A DNA stretch of 29,264 bases, taken from Bacteroidales bacterium (GTDB lineage Bacteria; Bacteroidota; Bacteroidia; Bacteroidales; Marinilabiliaceae). The notes under the pieces were generated by a model. That model was not told the origin of the DNA. It ran no database searches and worked only from the letters and a program-made list of their open reading frames with translations. Position 1 is the first letter of the stretch. Every line of letters starts with the position of its first letter. The stretch spans positions 1-29,264 of the forward strand of contig CAAFWU010000030.1 in assembly GCA_900766825.1 (NCBI GenBank). Direction: 5' to 3'. A program made the translations under genes and the position numbers. This document shows, piece after piece, positions 1 to 8,853 of the stretch.

Positions 1-171
1 AGGGGCGAAACCCTTGAATCCTTGAGTCGCAAGTATGGAGTGACCAAGGGTGAGATTGACTCTTGGCGTAACGATTTTATTGAAAATGGTCGCCAAGGAT
101 TCAAGAAAGACCCCAATAATTCCAAATTGGCTGAAGCTCAACGCAAAATCGGTCAATTTCTCATTTCCTAA
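1..171 (+). pseudogene. IS3-family OrfA-like transposase fragment (5' end off the contig)
   Basis: An open frame enters from the left edge and ends at a TAA at 169-171, giving 56 residues. The text resembles the helix-turn-helix part of IS3/IS911-type OrfA proteins: 'ESLSRKYGVTKGEIDSWR' followed by 'KLAEAQRKIGQ'. In that family the KIGQ-like segment continues into a leucine-zipper region and then OrfB. Here it stops after GQFLIS, and no OrfB-like reading is visible in 172-394. I infer a decayed or truncated insertion element. Because IS copies are repetitive, this may also be where the assembly broke. It could instead be a stand-alone HTH protein. The upstream part is not in the window, so length and start cannot be judged. 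Confidence 0.6.
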
Positions 172-314
172 ATTAGGTTGACTCTTTACTGCCTTAATAC
201 CTATATATTATTGGCTCTACTTTTGCTATTTCTATAGATGGTTTACTTTGAAAAAAACTTTGTTTAGTAATGTTATATAAAGTTTCGGAATGATGTGTTA
301 ATTTAGTATGTCCC

Positions 315-348
315 ATATGTTCTATAGTCTTTTAGATATGGAACATAT
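315..348. repeat. AT-rich inverted repeat downstream of thiD
   Basis: ATATGTTC at 315-322 is repeated inverted as GAACATAT at 341-348, an 8-bp perfect stem with an 18-nt spacer. It lies in the AT-rich stretch 172-394, which holds no convincing gene, and is downstream of the minus-strand thiD. No clear T-run follows on either strand, so it is a weak terminator candidate or a mobile-element scar. Confidence 0.4.
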
Positions 349-394
349 TAATTTACAAGCTATTATTAAATTATCTATTCAGACCTCCTATTTC

Positions 395-1207
395 CTATTT
401 CTCTATCTCCGTAAAGAAATGACACACAGGTCCATGCCCTTTGCCTATCTCGTACTCTGCACCAATAGTTATGGCTTTCTGCATATAATTCTTAGCTTCA
501 ATAACGGCCGATGTCAGCCCCTTGCCCTTTGCCAAAGCCGAGGCTATGGCCGATGACAGTGTGCAGCCTGTACCGTGGGTGTTGTTTGTCTTTACCTTGT
601 CGCACGGAAGCTCAAGACGTTGCATGGTCTCATTGTTACACAGAACGTCAATAAGCACATCGCCCTCCATGTGACCGCCCTTAAGTAGAACCGATGCCCC
701 ATAATCCGTTAGGTCCGATGCCGCTTCCTTCATTTCGTCAACAGTCTTTATGTTGCGACCCTTTAGCAACTTGCTGGCCTCTGGTATGTTGGGGGTTACT
801 ATGCGAGCAAGAGGAAAAAGTTCCTTGGTGATCACCTCTATGGTCTCGTTCTGCATCAAGTCGCCACCCGAGGTGGCAACCATCACGGGGTCTAACACAA
901 CGTTTTTAACCTCACGCTTTTTTAGTATTTCGGCCACGGCATGAGCCAACTCGGGCGAAAAGAGCATACCTATTTTTATGGCATCGGCACCAATGTCGTC
1001 CAGCACAGACTCAATCTGACCAATAACAATATCTACAGGTATGTTGTGGACGCCATAGACACCCACGGTGTTTTCATTCACAACCGATGTTATGGCCGAT
1101 GAGGCATAGCACCCCATGGCCGAAATGGTTTTTATGTCAGCCTGAATACCAGCTCCGCCACTGGGATCGCTGCCTGCTATGGTCAGAACTCTGTTGTAGC
1201 TTTTCAT
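395..1207 (-). CDS. thiD: Hydroxymethylpyrimidine / phosphomethylpyrimidine kinase ThiD
   Basis: This 270-residue protein has the length and landmarks of ThiD, a ribokinase-fold enzyme. ThiD phosphorylates 4-amino-5-hydroxymethyl-2-methylpyrimidine and then its monophosphate, giving HMP-PP for thiamine synthesis in the cytoplasm. Visible motifs are the N-terminal AGSDPSGGAGIQADIKT (residues 11-27), LDPVMVATSG (105-114), TPNIPEA (138-144) and NTHGTGCTLSSA (209-220). The last contains the conserved anion-hole/catalytic cysteine C215. The ATG at 1207 starts directly at the family N-terminus (MKSYNRVLTIAGSD). No other thiamine gene lies nearby, so it is a stand-alone salvage/synthesis gene. It diverges from uvrA across a 291-bp region with a candidate leader RNA. 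Confidence 0.96.
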   Translation of the reverse strand: MKSYNRVLTIAGSDPSGGAGIQADIKTISAMGCYASSAITSVVNENTVGVYGVHNIPVDIVIGQIESVLDDIGADAIKIGMLFSPELAHAVAEILKKREVKNVVLDPVMVATSGGDLMQNETIEVITKELFPLARIVTPNIPEASKLLKGRNIKTVDEMKEAASDLTDYGASVLLKGGHMEGDVLIDVLCNNETMQRLELPCDKVKTNNTHGTGCTLSSAIASALAKGKGLTSAVIEAKNYMQKAITIGAEYEIGKGHGPVCHFFTEIEK

Positions 1208-1316
1208 TGCTTATGTTTTTATATTGACACAATATGCTGATTATTAACAATAAAAGAAGGAATAATTTGAGGTGCATACCCTTCTTTTATAGGTGGGGGC
1301 ATCCTCACCCTATAAA
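1208..1316 (-). promoter_or_regulatory. thiD 5' leader with two hairpins
   Basis: A long untranslated leader is suggested by a -7-type box at 1329-1336 more than 100 nt before the thiD start. It contains a perfect 11-bp inverted repeat (1250-1260 with 1280-1290, ataaaagaagg and its complement). An imperfect hairpin lies around 1289-1313 (ATAGG and its complement CCTAT at the outer ends). I looked for TPP riboswitch landmarks (CUGAGA, ACCUGAUCUGG) and did not find them. The structure may be an attenuator or a simple UTR hairpin. Confidence 0.4.
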
Positions 1317-1328
1317 CACATCATTGGA

Positions 1329-1336
1329 CAAAGTTA
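1329..1336 (-). promoter_or_regulatory. Candidate thiD promoter, -7 box
   Basis: On the minus strand this reads TAACTTTG, a perfect match to the Bacteroidota -7 element TAnnTTTG. No TTG is seen 19-21 nt upstream, so the call rests on the -7 box alone. Confidence 0.4.
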
Positions 1337-1433
1337 AGTATTATTGCATCTTTCCGTTCTCCATTCGCTTCATATAATATGCCGTTCTTGTGATTAATAA
1401 GTCAAAAAAAAAATTGTTGATGAGTCGAATTGG

Positions 1434-1467
1434 TTGACCCTTTTAGCCCTCTTTGTAGCTATTTTTG
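1434..1467 (+). promoter_or_regulatory. Candidate uvrA promoter
   Basis: TATTTTTG at 1460-1467 matches TAnnTTTG, with TTG at 1434-1436 (spacing 23, a little long). It lies 31 bp before the ATG at 1499 but downstream of the upstream TTG codon at 1430. This argues that translation starts at 1499. Confidence 0.45.
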
Positions 1468-1498
1468 TATTCGCAACACATTACATATTGCCCATTCA

Positions 1499-4414
1499 AT
1501 GAAAGATAACAACGTAAAAAACAATCCACAGACCGCAGAAGTCTCGCCACAAAACCAGCTCGCAGCCAACGAACGTTTTGAGGTCAACGACCGCATAAAT
1601 GTTTACGGAGCGCGCGAACATAATCTTAAAAACGTTGATATCTCAATTCCTCGCAACAGTTTGGTTGTATTCACGGGCATGAGCGGCAGCGGCAAATCCT
1701 CATTGGCCTTCGACACCATCTATGCCGAGGGGCAGAGGCGATATATTGAGACCTTCTCGGCCTATGCCCGCCAATTCCTCGGTGGGTCCCAACGCCCCGA
1801 TGTTGACAAAATCACAGGTCTAAGTCCCGTTATTTCCATCGAGCAGAAGACCACAAACAAAAACCCACGCTCCACCGTGGGAACCATAACAGAGATCTAC
1901 GACTTTCTGCGTCTCCTCTATGCCCGTGCTGGGCAAGCCGTGTCCTACGAGACTGGCGAACCCATGGTCAAGTACTCAGAAAAGCAGATTTTAGACCTAA
2001 TACTTAGCAAGTTTGCGGGACAGAAGGTCAATATCTTGGCCCCTTTGGTCAAAGGTCGCAAAGGACATTACAAAGAACTCTTCGAGAAGATTAGCAAACG
2101 AGGCTTTGTCTACGTCCGCATCGATGGCAACATAACGGAGGTGACCCCTGGCATGAAGTTGGATCGCTATAAAATCCACTTCATAGAGTTGGTGGTGGAC
2201 CGCATGAAGATAAGCGAAAGCACCGACAATGCAACCGACGATAAGCGTCTCAAACAATCCATTGAGCTTGCCCTCCAGATGGGCAAAGGTGTTATGATGG
2301 TTCTGGAGGCCGATGCCGACAAACCCATGTTTTTCAGCCGCCAACTCATGTGTCCCACCACGGGCATATCCTACCCAGAGCCAGCCCCCCACAACTTCTC
2401 CTTCAACTCGCCTCAAGGAGCCTGCCCCACATGCAAAGGCTTGGGTCGATTGGCGTCGGTGGACATAGCTCGCATAATCAAAGACCCCAACCTCTCCATT
2501 GCAGAGGGTGCCATAGAACCCCTTGGCAAGGCCAAGAAGAGCCTCATCTTTGCTCAAATTGAGGCCATTGGAGACATATATGGCTTCACTCTTAAAACCC
2601 CCTTCAAAGAGATATCAGACGAGGGTGTCGACGCCTTGCTGCATGGCACCACCGAACAACTTCATCTTAAGGAGGATTTGGGGTTGCCTGGAAACTACTT
2701 TCCTTCGTTCGATGGCATAGTAAGCTACATAACTTCAATTCAGGATGTGGCAACCTCTGCCACGGAACGCAAGTGGGTAGAGCAATATATTACCAACTGC
2801 GAGTGCCCCGACTGCCATGGAGCTCGACTTAATAAGATTGCCCTGCACTTTTTGCTCGATGGCAAAAACATTGCTCAGGTGGCGGACATGGACATGCTTC
2901 AACTCTCTGACTGGTTGGGGCAACTCGAGGATAAGCTATCGGAACGTCAGAAGCTCATTGCACACGACATATTAAAGGAGATTCGCAGCCGCGTAGGGTT
3001 CCTGCTGGATGTTGGTTTGGACTACTTGTCGCTTAACCGTTCGGCCATGACTCTCTCGGGCGGCGAGAGCCAACGCATTCGTTTGGCCACCCAGATAGGT
3101 TCACAGTTGGTTAATGTGCTATATATTTTGGACGAGCCCAGCATTGGACTCCATCAGCGCGATAATATACGACTTATCAATTCATTGCGCAGTCTACGGG
3201 ATTTGGGCAACTCTGTTATTGTTGTGGAGCATGACCGCGACATGATGTTGGCCGCCGACTACATTGTGGATGTTGGTCCAGGCGCAGGTCGTAAGGGTGG
3301 TAAGATTGTGGCCGCTGGCACACCAAGTCAGATTATGAGCTCCGACACCATGACAGCGGCCTATCTGAACAGAACCAAACGCATCGAGGTGCCAAAACAG
3401 AGGCGCAAAGGCAATGGTAATGTGCTGACTATTAGGGGCTGCAAGGGCAATAACCTGAAGAACATCGATGTGTCGTTCCCCTTGGGAACCCTTGTTTGCA
3501 TGACTGGAGTCTCGGGCAGTGGCAAGTCCACCATAATAAACGACACACTCCAACCCATTCTCAGTCAGCATATCTATAAGTCGGTTCAGGACCCTTTGCC
3601 CTACGATACGGTCGAGGGACTGGAGTTTGTGGACAAAGTGGTGTCGGTGGACCAATCGCCTTTGGGCCGTACGCCTCGTTCCAACCCTGCCACATACACA
3701 GGTCTTTTTGATGAAATACGCAAACTCTTTGCTCTCTTGCCAGAGTCTAAACTCAGGAACTACAAGAGTGGGCGCTTCTCCTTTAATGTGAGCGGAGGGC
3801 GATGCGAAACTTGCAAAGGTGCTGGAGTTCAGGTTATTGAGATGAATCTCTTGCCCGACGTTATGGTGCAATGTCCTGCGTGCGGAGGCAAACGTTACAA
3901 TAGAGAGACTCTCGAGGTTAAGTTCAAAGGTCACTCCATTGGCGACATCTTGGACATGACCATTAACAACGCCACCGAACTCTTCGAGAGCGTGCCATCC
4001 ATTTACAAAAAACTTGATACACTTCGCAGCGTTGGTCTTGGCTACATTAAGCTTGGTCAGCCATCAACAACCCTCTCGGGCGGCGAGAGTCAGCGAGTTA
4101 AGTTGGCTTCCGAACTCTCGAAACGAGACACTGGCAAGACCGTATATTTGCTCGATGAGCCTACCACAGGTCTCCACTTCGAGGACATAAGAATTCTGAT
4201 GGAAGTGGTGAATAAGTTGGTAGATCGAGGCAACACTGTCATTGTTATCGAGCACAATCTGGACGTGATAAAGATGGCAGATTACATAATAGACATGGGT
4301 CCAGAAGGGGGTAGGGGAGGCGGCTCCATTGTTGTTCAAGGTACCCCCGAAGATGTGGCGGCTTGCCCCAATAGCCACACAGGTAACTTCCTAAAAGAGG
4401 AGTTGATGATGTAA
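1499..4414 (+). CDS. uvrA: Excinuclease ABC subunit A (UvrA)
   Basis: UvrA is the damage-recognition ATPase of nucleotide excision repair and works as a dimer with UvrB. From the ATG at 1499 the protein is 971 residues, slightly above the usual ~940 because of a ~30-residue N-terminal extension. Two ABC ATPase modules are visible. The first has Walker A GMSGSGKSSL (from residue 60), zinc-finger cysteines around CPTTG and CPTCKG, signature LSGGESQRIRLA and Walker B ILDEPSIGLHQ. The second has GVSGSGKSTI, CETCKGAG with CPACGGKR, LSGGESQRVKLA and LLDEPTTGLH. The frame is open upstream to a TTG at 1430, but the likely promoter lies between the two starts, so the ATG is preferred. It converges with the TPR gene at 4646. 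Both ATPase sites and the zinc modules look intact. Confidence 0.97.
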   Translation: MKDNNVKNNPQTAEVSPQNQLAANERFEVNDRINVYGAREHNLKNVDISIPRNSLVVFTGMSGSGKSSLAFDTIYAEGQRRYIETFSAYARQFLGGSQRPDVDKITGLSPVISIEQKTTNKNPRSTVGTITEIYDFLRLLYARAGQAVSYETGEPMVKYSEKQILDLILSKFAGQKVNILAPLVKGRKGHYKELFEKISKRGFVYVRIDGNITEVTPGMKLDRYKIHFIELVVDRMKISESTDNATDDKRLKQSIELALQMGKGVMMVLEADADKPMFFSRQLMCPTTGISYPEPAPHNFSFNSPQGACPTCKGLGRLASVDIARIIKDPNLSIAEGAIEPLGKAKKSLIFAQIEAIGDIYGFTLKTPFKEISDEGVDALLHGTTEQLHLKEDLGLPGNYFPSFDGIVSYITSIQDVATSATERKWVEQYITNCECPDCHGARLNKIALHFLLDGKNIAQVADMDMLQLSDWLGQLEDKLSERQKLIAHDILKEIRSRVGFLLDVGLDYLSLNRSAMTLSGGESQRIRLATQIGSQLVNVLYILDEPSIGLHQRDNIRLINSLRSLRDLGNSVIVVEHDRDMMLAADYIVDVGPGAGRKGGKIVAAGTPSQIMSSDTMTAAYLNRTKRIEVPKQRRKGNGNVLTIRGCKGNNLKNIDVSFPLGTLVCMTGVSGSGKSTIINDTLQPILSQHIYKSVQDPLPYDTVEGLEFVDKVVSVDQSPLGRTPRSNPATYTGLFDEIRKLFALLPESKLRNYKSGRFSFNVSGGRCETCKGAGVQVIEMNLLPDVMVQCPACGGKRYNRETLEVKFKGHSIGDILDMTINNATELFESVPSIYKKLDTLRSVGLGYIKLGQPSTTLSGGESQRVKLASELSKRDTGKTVYLLDEPTTGLHFEDIRILMEVVNKLVDRGNTVIVIEHNLDVIKMADYIIDMGPEGGRGGGSIVVQGTPEDVAACPNSHTGNFLKEELMM

Positions 4415-4567
4415 ATTCTCTCTGCATCTGCAATACTTCTCATTTTTAAGATAACGCAAAAGAGTAATGTTTATTACCGTAAGCTAGTAAGGAACGAAAT
4501 AACTCGTAGCTGACGATTAACACCAAGTTTCTTAACAACCTCACAATATACCAATATTCAAAAGAAA

Positions 4568-4607
4568 ACAGCCACGGAACGAGTATAAGAACTCATTCCG
4601 TGGCTGT
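4568..4607. terminator. Terminator between convergent uvrA and the TPR gene
   Basis: A 16-bp inverted repeat (4568-4583 with 4592-4607, one mismatch, 8-nt loop) is followed on the minus strand by a T-rich run (TGTTTTCTTTT). It therefore serves best as terminator of the minus-strand TPR gene ending at 4646. A weaker 9-bp hairpin with one mismatch (4478-4486 with 4507-4515) lies nearer uvrA and lacks a T-run. Nothing else was seen in 4415-4645. Confidence 0.8.
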
Positions 4608-4645
4608 ATTAATATTAAGTGTACGTTACGTCTGAAAATGCAACT

Positions 4646-5836
4646 CTACTCCCCTGCTTGCTGAGCAGCTTCTTCTTGCTGAACTGCTTCTATAAGACTG
4701 CTAACCTCAGCGTATTTCTTTTCATCGATCTGGTATGCAATGGTGCGAAGAGTGCGAAGAGCCTCGAGTTTACGATCTTTGTTTGGAGCAACTTCAACAG
4801 CTTTTGACATAGGTCCTTCTGCCTTGCTGAAAATCTGCTTCACCTCATTCTTGATGGCATTGTACTTGTTGATGTCGCGCTCATTGCTTGCGTCTGAGTT
4901 TCTGGCAAGACCCATATTGTAGTACACTACACCCAAGTTGTAGTATGAGTTGTAGTTATTGGGATCCAATGCAATAGCCTTCTCATAGTCGGAAATGGCA
5001 CTCTGAATATCGTCCTTCTCTTTGAGGCAACCACGAGCAAAGTAGTACTGTGCGTTGTTAGGATCCTTCTGCAGAGCAGCATCAATGTACACAAGAGCCT
5101 CATCGTTCTTCTGAGCAGTCAAGTAGTACTGGATGAGGTTGTTGATCATATCCGGCTCCTGTGGGAAAGCCTCCAAACCCTCTTTGAGGAGAGACTCAAC
5201 CTTTGCCGAATCCTTAATCTGCTCGTAGCAGTATTTGGCACGAAGATAGGTCAAGTGACCACCTGTTTTGAACTTAGCGGCCTTGGCAAAGTACTCGCCA
5301 CCTGTTTTGAAATCCTCGCCCTGCATACAAACAATGCCTACGTTGAGGAAGAGGCTTGAGTCGGCCATCTCATTATAGTCTGACTTCTGAGAGTTGAACC
5401 AACTTGCCAACACAAAAGCATCGCGAGAAAGCGATAAATTATGTGCGTTGTAGGCATTTATGCCAACTCCCTCGGCCTTGCCAGAAGCACTGGCGAGGCT
5501 TTCGTTGATTTTGGGTAACATCTTGCCTTTCTTCTTTCCCTCAGGACCACCTTGCTCATCGAGTGTGATGGCAGTCTCCATGGCAGCCTTGGCCTTGTTT
5601 AATGCCTCGGCATCGCCGTTGGCTGCCAACTGAATGTAGACCTGCGAAGCCACGAGGTAAGTCTTCACGTCATCCTTGGTCTTAGGGTGAGCCAAGGCCT
5701 CCTCGATGCAAGACTTAGCTTCGTCAGTCTTGTTAAGGATGAGCATGTTTTCAGCCTGAGTCACCTTGGCTTTCTGAGCAAAAGCCAAAGAAGGCATTGC
5801 CATTGCGGCTGCAAGAATAATGAATGCTCTCTTCAT
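4646..5836 (-). CDS. Secreted/periplasmic tetratricopeptide-repeat protein
   Basis: The 396-residue product begins with a classic signal peptide: MKRAF, a hydrophobic stretch, then AFA before QKAK (cleavage near residue 20). The rest is helical and repeat-rich. TPR units are clearest around residues 225-310, for example YFARGCLKEKDDIQSAISDY and ALDPNNYNSYYNLGVVYYN. The C-terminus is Gln/Glu/Ala-rich. TPR proteins are protein-interaction scaffolds; no catalytic motif is visible. The gene starts 85 bp after gyrA on the same strand and is followed by a strong terminator, so the two may share a transcript. To my recollection a TPR gene next to gyrA is common in Bacteroidales, but I cannot verify that here. 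Exact function unknown. Confidence 0.9.
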   Translation of the reverse strand: MKRAFIILAAAMAMPSLAFAQKAKVTQAENMLILNKTDEAKSCIEEALAHPKTKDDVKTYLVASQVYIQLAANGDAEALNKAKAAMETAITLDEQGGPEGKKKGKMLPKINESLASASGKAEGVGINAYNAHNLSLSRDAFVLASWFNSQKSDYNEMADSSLFLNVGIVCMQGEDFKTGGEYFAKAAKFKTGGHLTYLRAKYCYEQIKDSAKVESLLKEGLEAFPQEPDMINNLIQYYLTAQKNDEALVYIDAALQKDPNNAQYYFARGCLKEKDDIQSAISDYEKAIALDPNNYNSYYNLGVVYYNMGLARNSDASNERDINKYNAIKNEVKQIFSKAEGPMSKAVEVAPNKDRKLEALRTLRTIAYQIDEKKYAEVSSLIEAVQQEEAAQQAGE

Positions 5837-5921
5837 GTTAGTTTGTGTTATTTACTATTTTGTTCTTGTTTAGTTTATTTGGTCAATTAAGGCGATTGCT
5901 GTTGCACTCAAAGCCAGTCAA

Positions 5922-8525
5922 CTATTCGTTATTGTCACCATTGTCCGAATTGTTATCGGCATCGGTGACATCGGTTGGGTTGTCGGTCGTTGACTCATCG
6001 GCATCGGGCTGCATGCTTGCAGTTTCATCTACCGAACCATCGGGCACTGCACTGGTTATACCTTCCTCTTCGGCCTCCTCGTCGTCGATGTGGGGCACAA
6101 TGGCACCAGAGGCAATCTTGTCCTTTTTCTTGCTTAGGTTGATGAGGCAGAGACCTTGTGTTGCCCTTCGGGTTGTCTTGATGTCGGTGGCCTTGATGCG
6201 GATGGTGATGCCCGAGCGATTGATAATCATCAGATCGTCGTCGTCCGTAATGGGGTCGATGGCAATAAGGTTACCCGTCTTCTCCGTTATCTTGATGGTC
6301 TTGACGCCCTTGCAGCCACGGCTCTTGATTGGGTACTCCTGAAGCGAAGAGCGCTTGCCAAAGCCATTCTCGGAGAGAACCAAAACATCAATTTCGGCAT
6401 CCTCGTCCACAGCCAAGAAGCCCACTGTTGTGTTGCCTTCGCCCACGTTGATGCCCTTGACACCCGATGCATTGCGACCCACAGTGCGCACAGTTTCCTC
6501 GCGGAATCGGGCTGCACGACCATCGGAGGTGGCCAAAATTAGGTTCTGCTTGCCATCGGTGAGCACAGCGCGCAGCAATTCGTCGCCATCGCGTACGCTC
6601 ACGGCAATGACGCCGCTGGCTCTTGGGCGTGAGTATTCTGTTAGCTTAGTGCGTTTTACCAAACCATTCTTGGTGGCCAAAACAATGTAGTGGCTGTCGG
6701 TGAACTCGGGGTTATCCAATCCACGAACGGTTATGAAGGCCATAATCTTGTCGTCGGCCTCTATGTTCAGCAGGTTCTGTATGGCTCGACCCTTGCTCGT
6801 GCGGTTTCCTTCAGGTATGTCATAGACCTTGTACCAGAAGCAACGTCCCTTGCGGGTAAAGAACATCATGGTGTCGTGAGCCTTGGCATAATAGAGGTGC
6901 TCCACAAAATCCTGATCGCGTGTGCTGGAGCCCTTGGCACCCAAGCCGCCGCGGTTCTGGGTCTTAAACTCACTGAGCAAAGTCCTCTTTATATAGCCCA
7001 TATGGGATACGGTTACCACCACATCGTCGTCGGCATAGAAGTCCTCGGGGTTGAACTCGCCTTCGGAGTAGACTATGTCGGTGCGGCGGTCGTCGCCATA
7101 CTTTTCGCGTATCTCTTGAAGCTCTTCCTTGATAACCTTCATCTGCAGGCTTTCATCCGAAAGAAGTTGGTTGAGGTAGGCAATAAGATCTTGAAGTTTT
7201 TGATACTCGGCACGGAGCTTGTCTTGCTCCAAGCCAGTGAGCTGACCAAGACGCATGGCCACAATGGCGCGGCTCTGAACATCGGAGAGACCGAAGCGGT
7301 TCATGAGGTTGGTTCGAGCCTCGTCCTGCGATGCCGATTGCTTTATTATCCTAACAACCTCGTCGATGTTGTCGCTGGCAATAATGAGACCCTCCAAAAT
7401 GTGGGCTCTCTCCTCTGCCTTGCGTTTGTCGAATATGGCACGACGGATGATAACGTCGTGGCGATGCTCCACAAAACACTTAATGATGTCCTTGAGGTTG
7501 AGCAACTTAGGTCGTCCGTTGACAAGAGCAATGTTGTTGACACCAAAACTGGACTGAAGTTGTGTGTTTTTGAGGAGGTGGTTGAGCACCACATTGGGGA
7601 TGCAGTCTTTGCGGACCTCGATAACGATGCGAACACCATTTTGGTCCGACTCATCCTGAATGTTGGTTATGCCATCGATTTTCTTTGTGGTTACAAGTTC
7701 GGCAATCTTCTTGACGATGTCGGACTTGACCACCATGTAAGGAATCTCCTTAATCACAATGCACTCGCGATCGTGGATGGTCTCGATGTCATATTTTGAG
7801 CGGATGACTATTCTGCCGCGTCCTGTCAAGTAAGCATCGCGCACGCCTGTGTAGCCCACAATGGTTGCGCCAGTTGGGAAATCGGGAGCCTTAATGACCT
7901 TTATAAGGTCCTCAATGTCAATGTCTTTATTGTCAACGTAGGCTATGCAAGCATCAATGGCATCCCTAAGGTTGTGAGGGGGCATCATGGTGGCCATGCC
8001 CACAGCAATGCCCGAAGCTCCATTTACCAAGAGGTTGGGGATACGAGTTGGCATCACGGTGGGTTCGTCGAGCGATTCATCGAAGTTCTTTTGCATATCG
8101 ACGGTCTCCTTCTCGATGTCTACCATCATGTCTTCGGCTATCTTCTGCAAACGAGCCTCGGTGTAACGCATGGCTGCCGCAGAGTCTCCGTCCATTGAGC
8201 CAAAGTTACCTTGTCCGTCGACAAGAGGATAACGCAATGCCCATGGTTGTGCCATGTGAACCAAAGCACCATAGACCGACGAGTCGCCGTGTGGGTGATA
8301 CTTACCTAAGACGTCGCCCACAATTCTGGCCGATTTCTTATATGGTTTGTCCGACGTTACGCCTAACTCGTTCATTCCGAAGAGTATGCGTCGGTGAACA
8401 GGTTTGAAGCCATCGCGCGCATCTGGAAGGGCTCGCGCAACTATAACCGACATCGAGTAGTCGATGTAGGCTGTCTTCATCTGTTCTTCAATGTTTACTT
8501 GAATTATCCGTTCTCCTTCTGCCAT
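5922..8525 (-). CDS. gyrA: DNA gyrase subunit A
   Basis: GyrA is the DNA-breaking and wrapping subunit of the A2B2 type II topoisomerase that introduces negative supercoils. From the ATG at 8525 (MAEGERIIQVNIEEQMK) it has 867 residues. The frame extends 16 codons further upstream, but MAEGERI is the family-type start. The catalytic tyrosine is Y121 in AAAMRYTEARL. The quinolone region reads HPHGDSSVYGALVHMAQ: S82 (E. coli S83) is wild-type-like, and G86 stands where E. coli has D87. A GyrA-box-like QNRGGLGAKG begins the C-terminal beta-pinwheel. The last ~55 residues are an acidic, low-complexity Asp/Asn/Ser/Thr tail. The TPR gene follows on the same strand. ParC is the alternative, but the pinwheel repeats and acidic tail favour GyrA. 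Confidence 0.95.
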   Translation of the reverse strand: MAEGERIIQVNIEEQMKTAYIDYSMSVIVARALPDARDGFKPVHRRILFGMNELGVTSDKPYKKSARIVGDVLGKYHPHGDSSVYGALVHMAQPWALRYPLVDGQGNFGSMDGDSAAAMRYTEARLQKIAEDMMVDIEKETVDMQKNFDESLDEPTVMPTRIPNLLVNGASGIAVGMATMMPPHNLRDAIDACIAYVDNKDIDIEDLIKVIKAPDFPTGATIVGYTGVRDAYLTGRGRIVIRSKYDIETIHDRECIVIKEIPYMVVKSDIVKKIAELVTTKKIDGITNIQDESDQNGVRIVIEVRKDCIPNVVLNHLLKNTQLQSSFGVNNIALVNGRPKLLNLKDIIKCFVEHRHDVIIRRAIFDKRKAEERAHILEGLIIASDNIDEVVRIIKQSASQDEARTNLMNRFGLSDVQSRAIVAMRLGQLTGLEQDKLRAEYQKLQDLIAYLNQLLSDESLQMKVIKEELQEIREKYGDDRRTDIVYSEGEFNPEDFYADDDVVVTVSHMGYIKRTLLSEFKTQNRGGLGAKGSSTRDQDFVEHLYYAKAHDTMMFFTRKGRCFWYKVYDIPEGNRTSKGRAIQNLLNIEADDKIMAFITVRGLDNPEFTDSHYIVLATKNGLVKRTKLTEYSRPRASGVIAVSVRDGDELLRAVLTDGKQNLILATSDGRAARFREETVRTVGRNASGVKGINVGEGNTTVGFLAVDEDAEIDVLVLSENGFGKRSSLQEYPIKSRGCKGVKTIKITEKTGNLIAIDPITDDDDLMIINRSGITIRIKATDIKTTRRATQGLCLINLSKKKDKIASGAIVPHIDDEEAEEEGITSAVPDGSVDETASMQPDADESTTDNPTDVTDADNNSDNGDNNE

Positions 8526-8685
8526 TATGAATTCTTTATTCCGTGAAAGACGTAGGACCCTCGAGCATCCCATGGCTCTATTGTTGAGCTCATTTGCTCC
8601 AAATGCTAATCTTTCGCCCCATAGCGAGCAGCAAGATTAATATTCGAGGGGGTATCGAAAAAGCCTATATGGTCCTTTAAACGTA

Positions 8686-8717
8686 CTAAATTACTAATTT
8701 TTCACTCATTAACCAAA
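8686..8717 (-). promoter_or_regulatory. Candidate gyrA promoter
   Basis: On the minus strand TTTG (8717-8714) is followed after 20 nt by TAATTTAG (8693-8686), one mismatch from TAnnTTTG. It lies about 160 nt before the gyrA ATG and just after the terminator of the upstream candidate small RNA, so gyrA can be transcribed independently. Confidence 0.5.
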
Positions 8718-8747
8718 GCAAAGGGGTTACTAAATAAACATTAAAAC

Positions 8748-8853
8748 AAAAAAAGATGACGACTCACGTCGCCATCTTTGTCCTAACCTAACCCAAATTC
8801 ATGAATAAATCATGAGAAGATGTTCGGAACATTAGCGTCCGCATTGCTTCTCA
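8748..8853 (-). ncRNA. Candidate ~105-nt small RNA between ykgJ and gyrA
   Basis: Three elements line up on the minus strand. A -7-like box TAACATTG (8866-8859) would place the start near 8852. At that point a 7-bp stem begins (8847-8853 with 8813-8819, TGAGAAG with CTTCTCA). A single-stranded linker follows that includes the self-complementary TTCATGAA. The 3' end is a 12-bp intrinsic terminator (8752-8763 with 8768-8779, 4-nt loop, one G-U) and a T7 run. No open frame of useful size fits. It could be an independent sRNA, a 3'-UTR-derived sRNA of dus-ykgJ, or merely a structured terminator region. Confidence 0.5.
8752..8779 (-). terminator. Rho-independent terminator
   Basis: AAAGATGACGAC and its near-complement (12 bp, 4-nt loop TCAC) precede a T-run on the minus strand. 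It ends the candidate small RNA and would also stop readthrough from dus-ykgJ into gyrA. Confidence 0.85.

Noticed and set aside
1208..1328. TPP riboswitch before thiD
   Set aside because: The conserved CUGAGA and ACCUGAUCUGG-type segments are absent on the minus strand.
1430..1498. Upstream TTG start for uvrA
   Set aside because: It lies before the likely promoter box at 1460-1467, and the added residues have no family similarity. Upstream TTG starts of dus (10313) and ygiQ (15532) were rejected in favour of nearby ATGs.
1997..2557. 186-codon minus-strand ORF
   Set aside because: Antisense to uvrA; the uvrA frame explains the sequence. The 246-codon minus ORF at 3194-3934 is rejected for the same reason.
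6690..7799. 369-codon plus-strand ORF
   Set aside because: It lies wholly antisense to gyrA, whose protein is unmistakable; it has no family motif and is a shadow frame.
8230..8330. Quinolone-resistance mutation in gyrA
   Set aside because: S82 (E. coli S83) is serine. G86 in place of E. coli D87 is probably a lineage difference rather than an acquired change.
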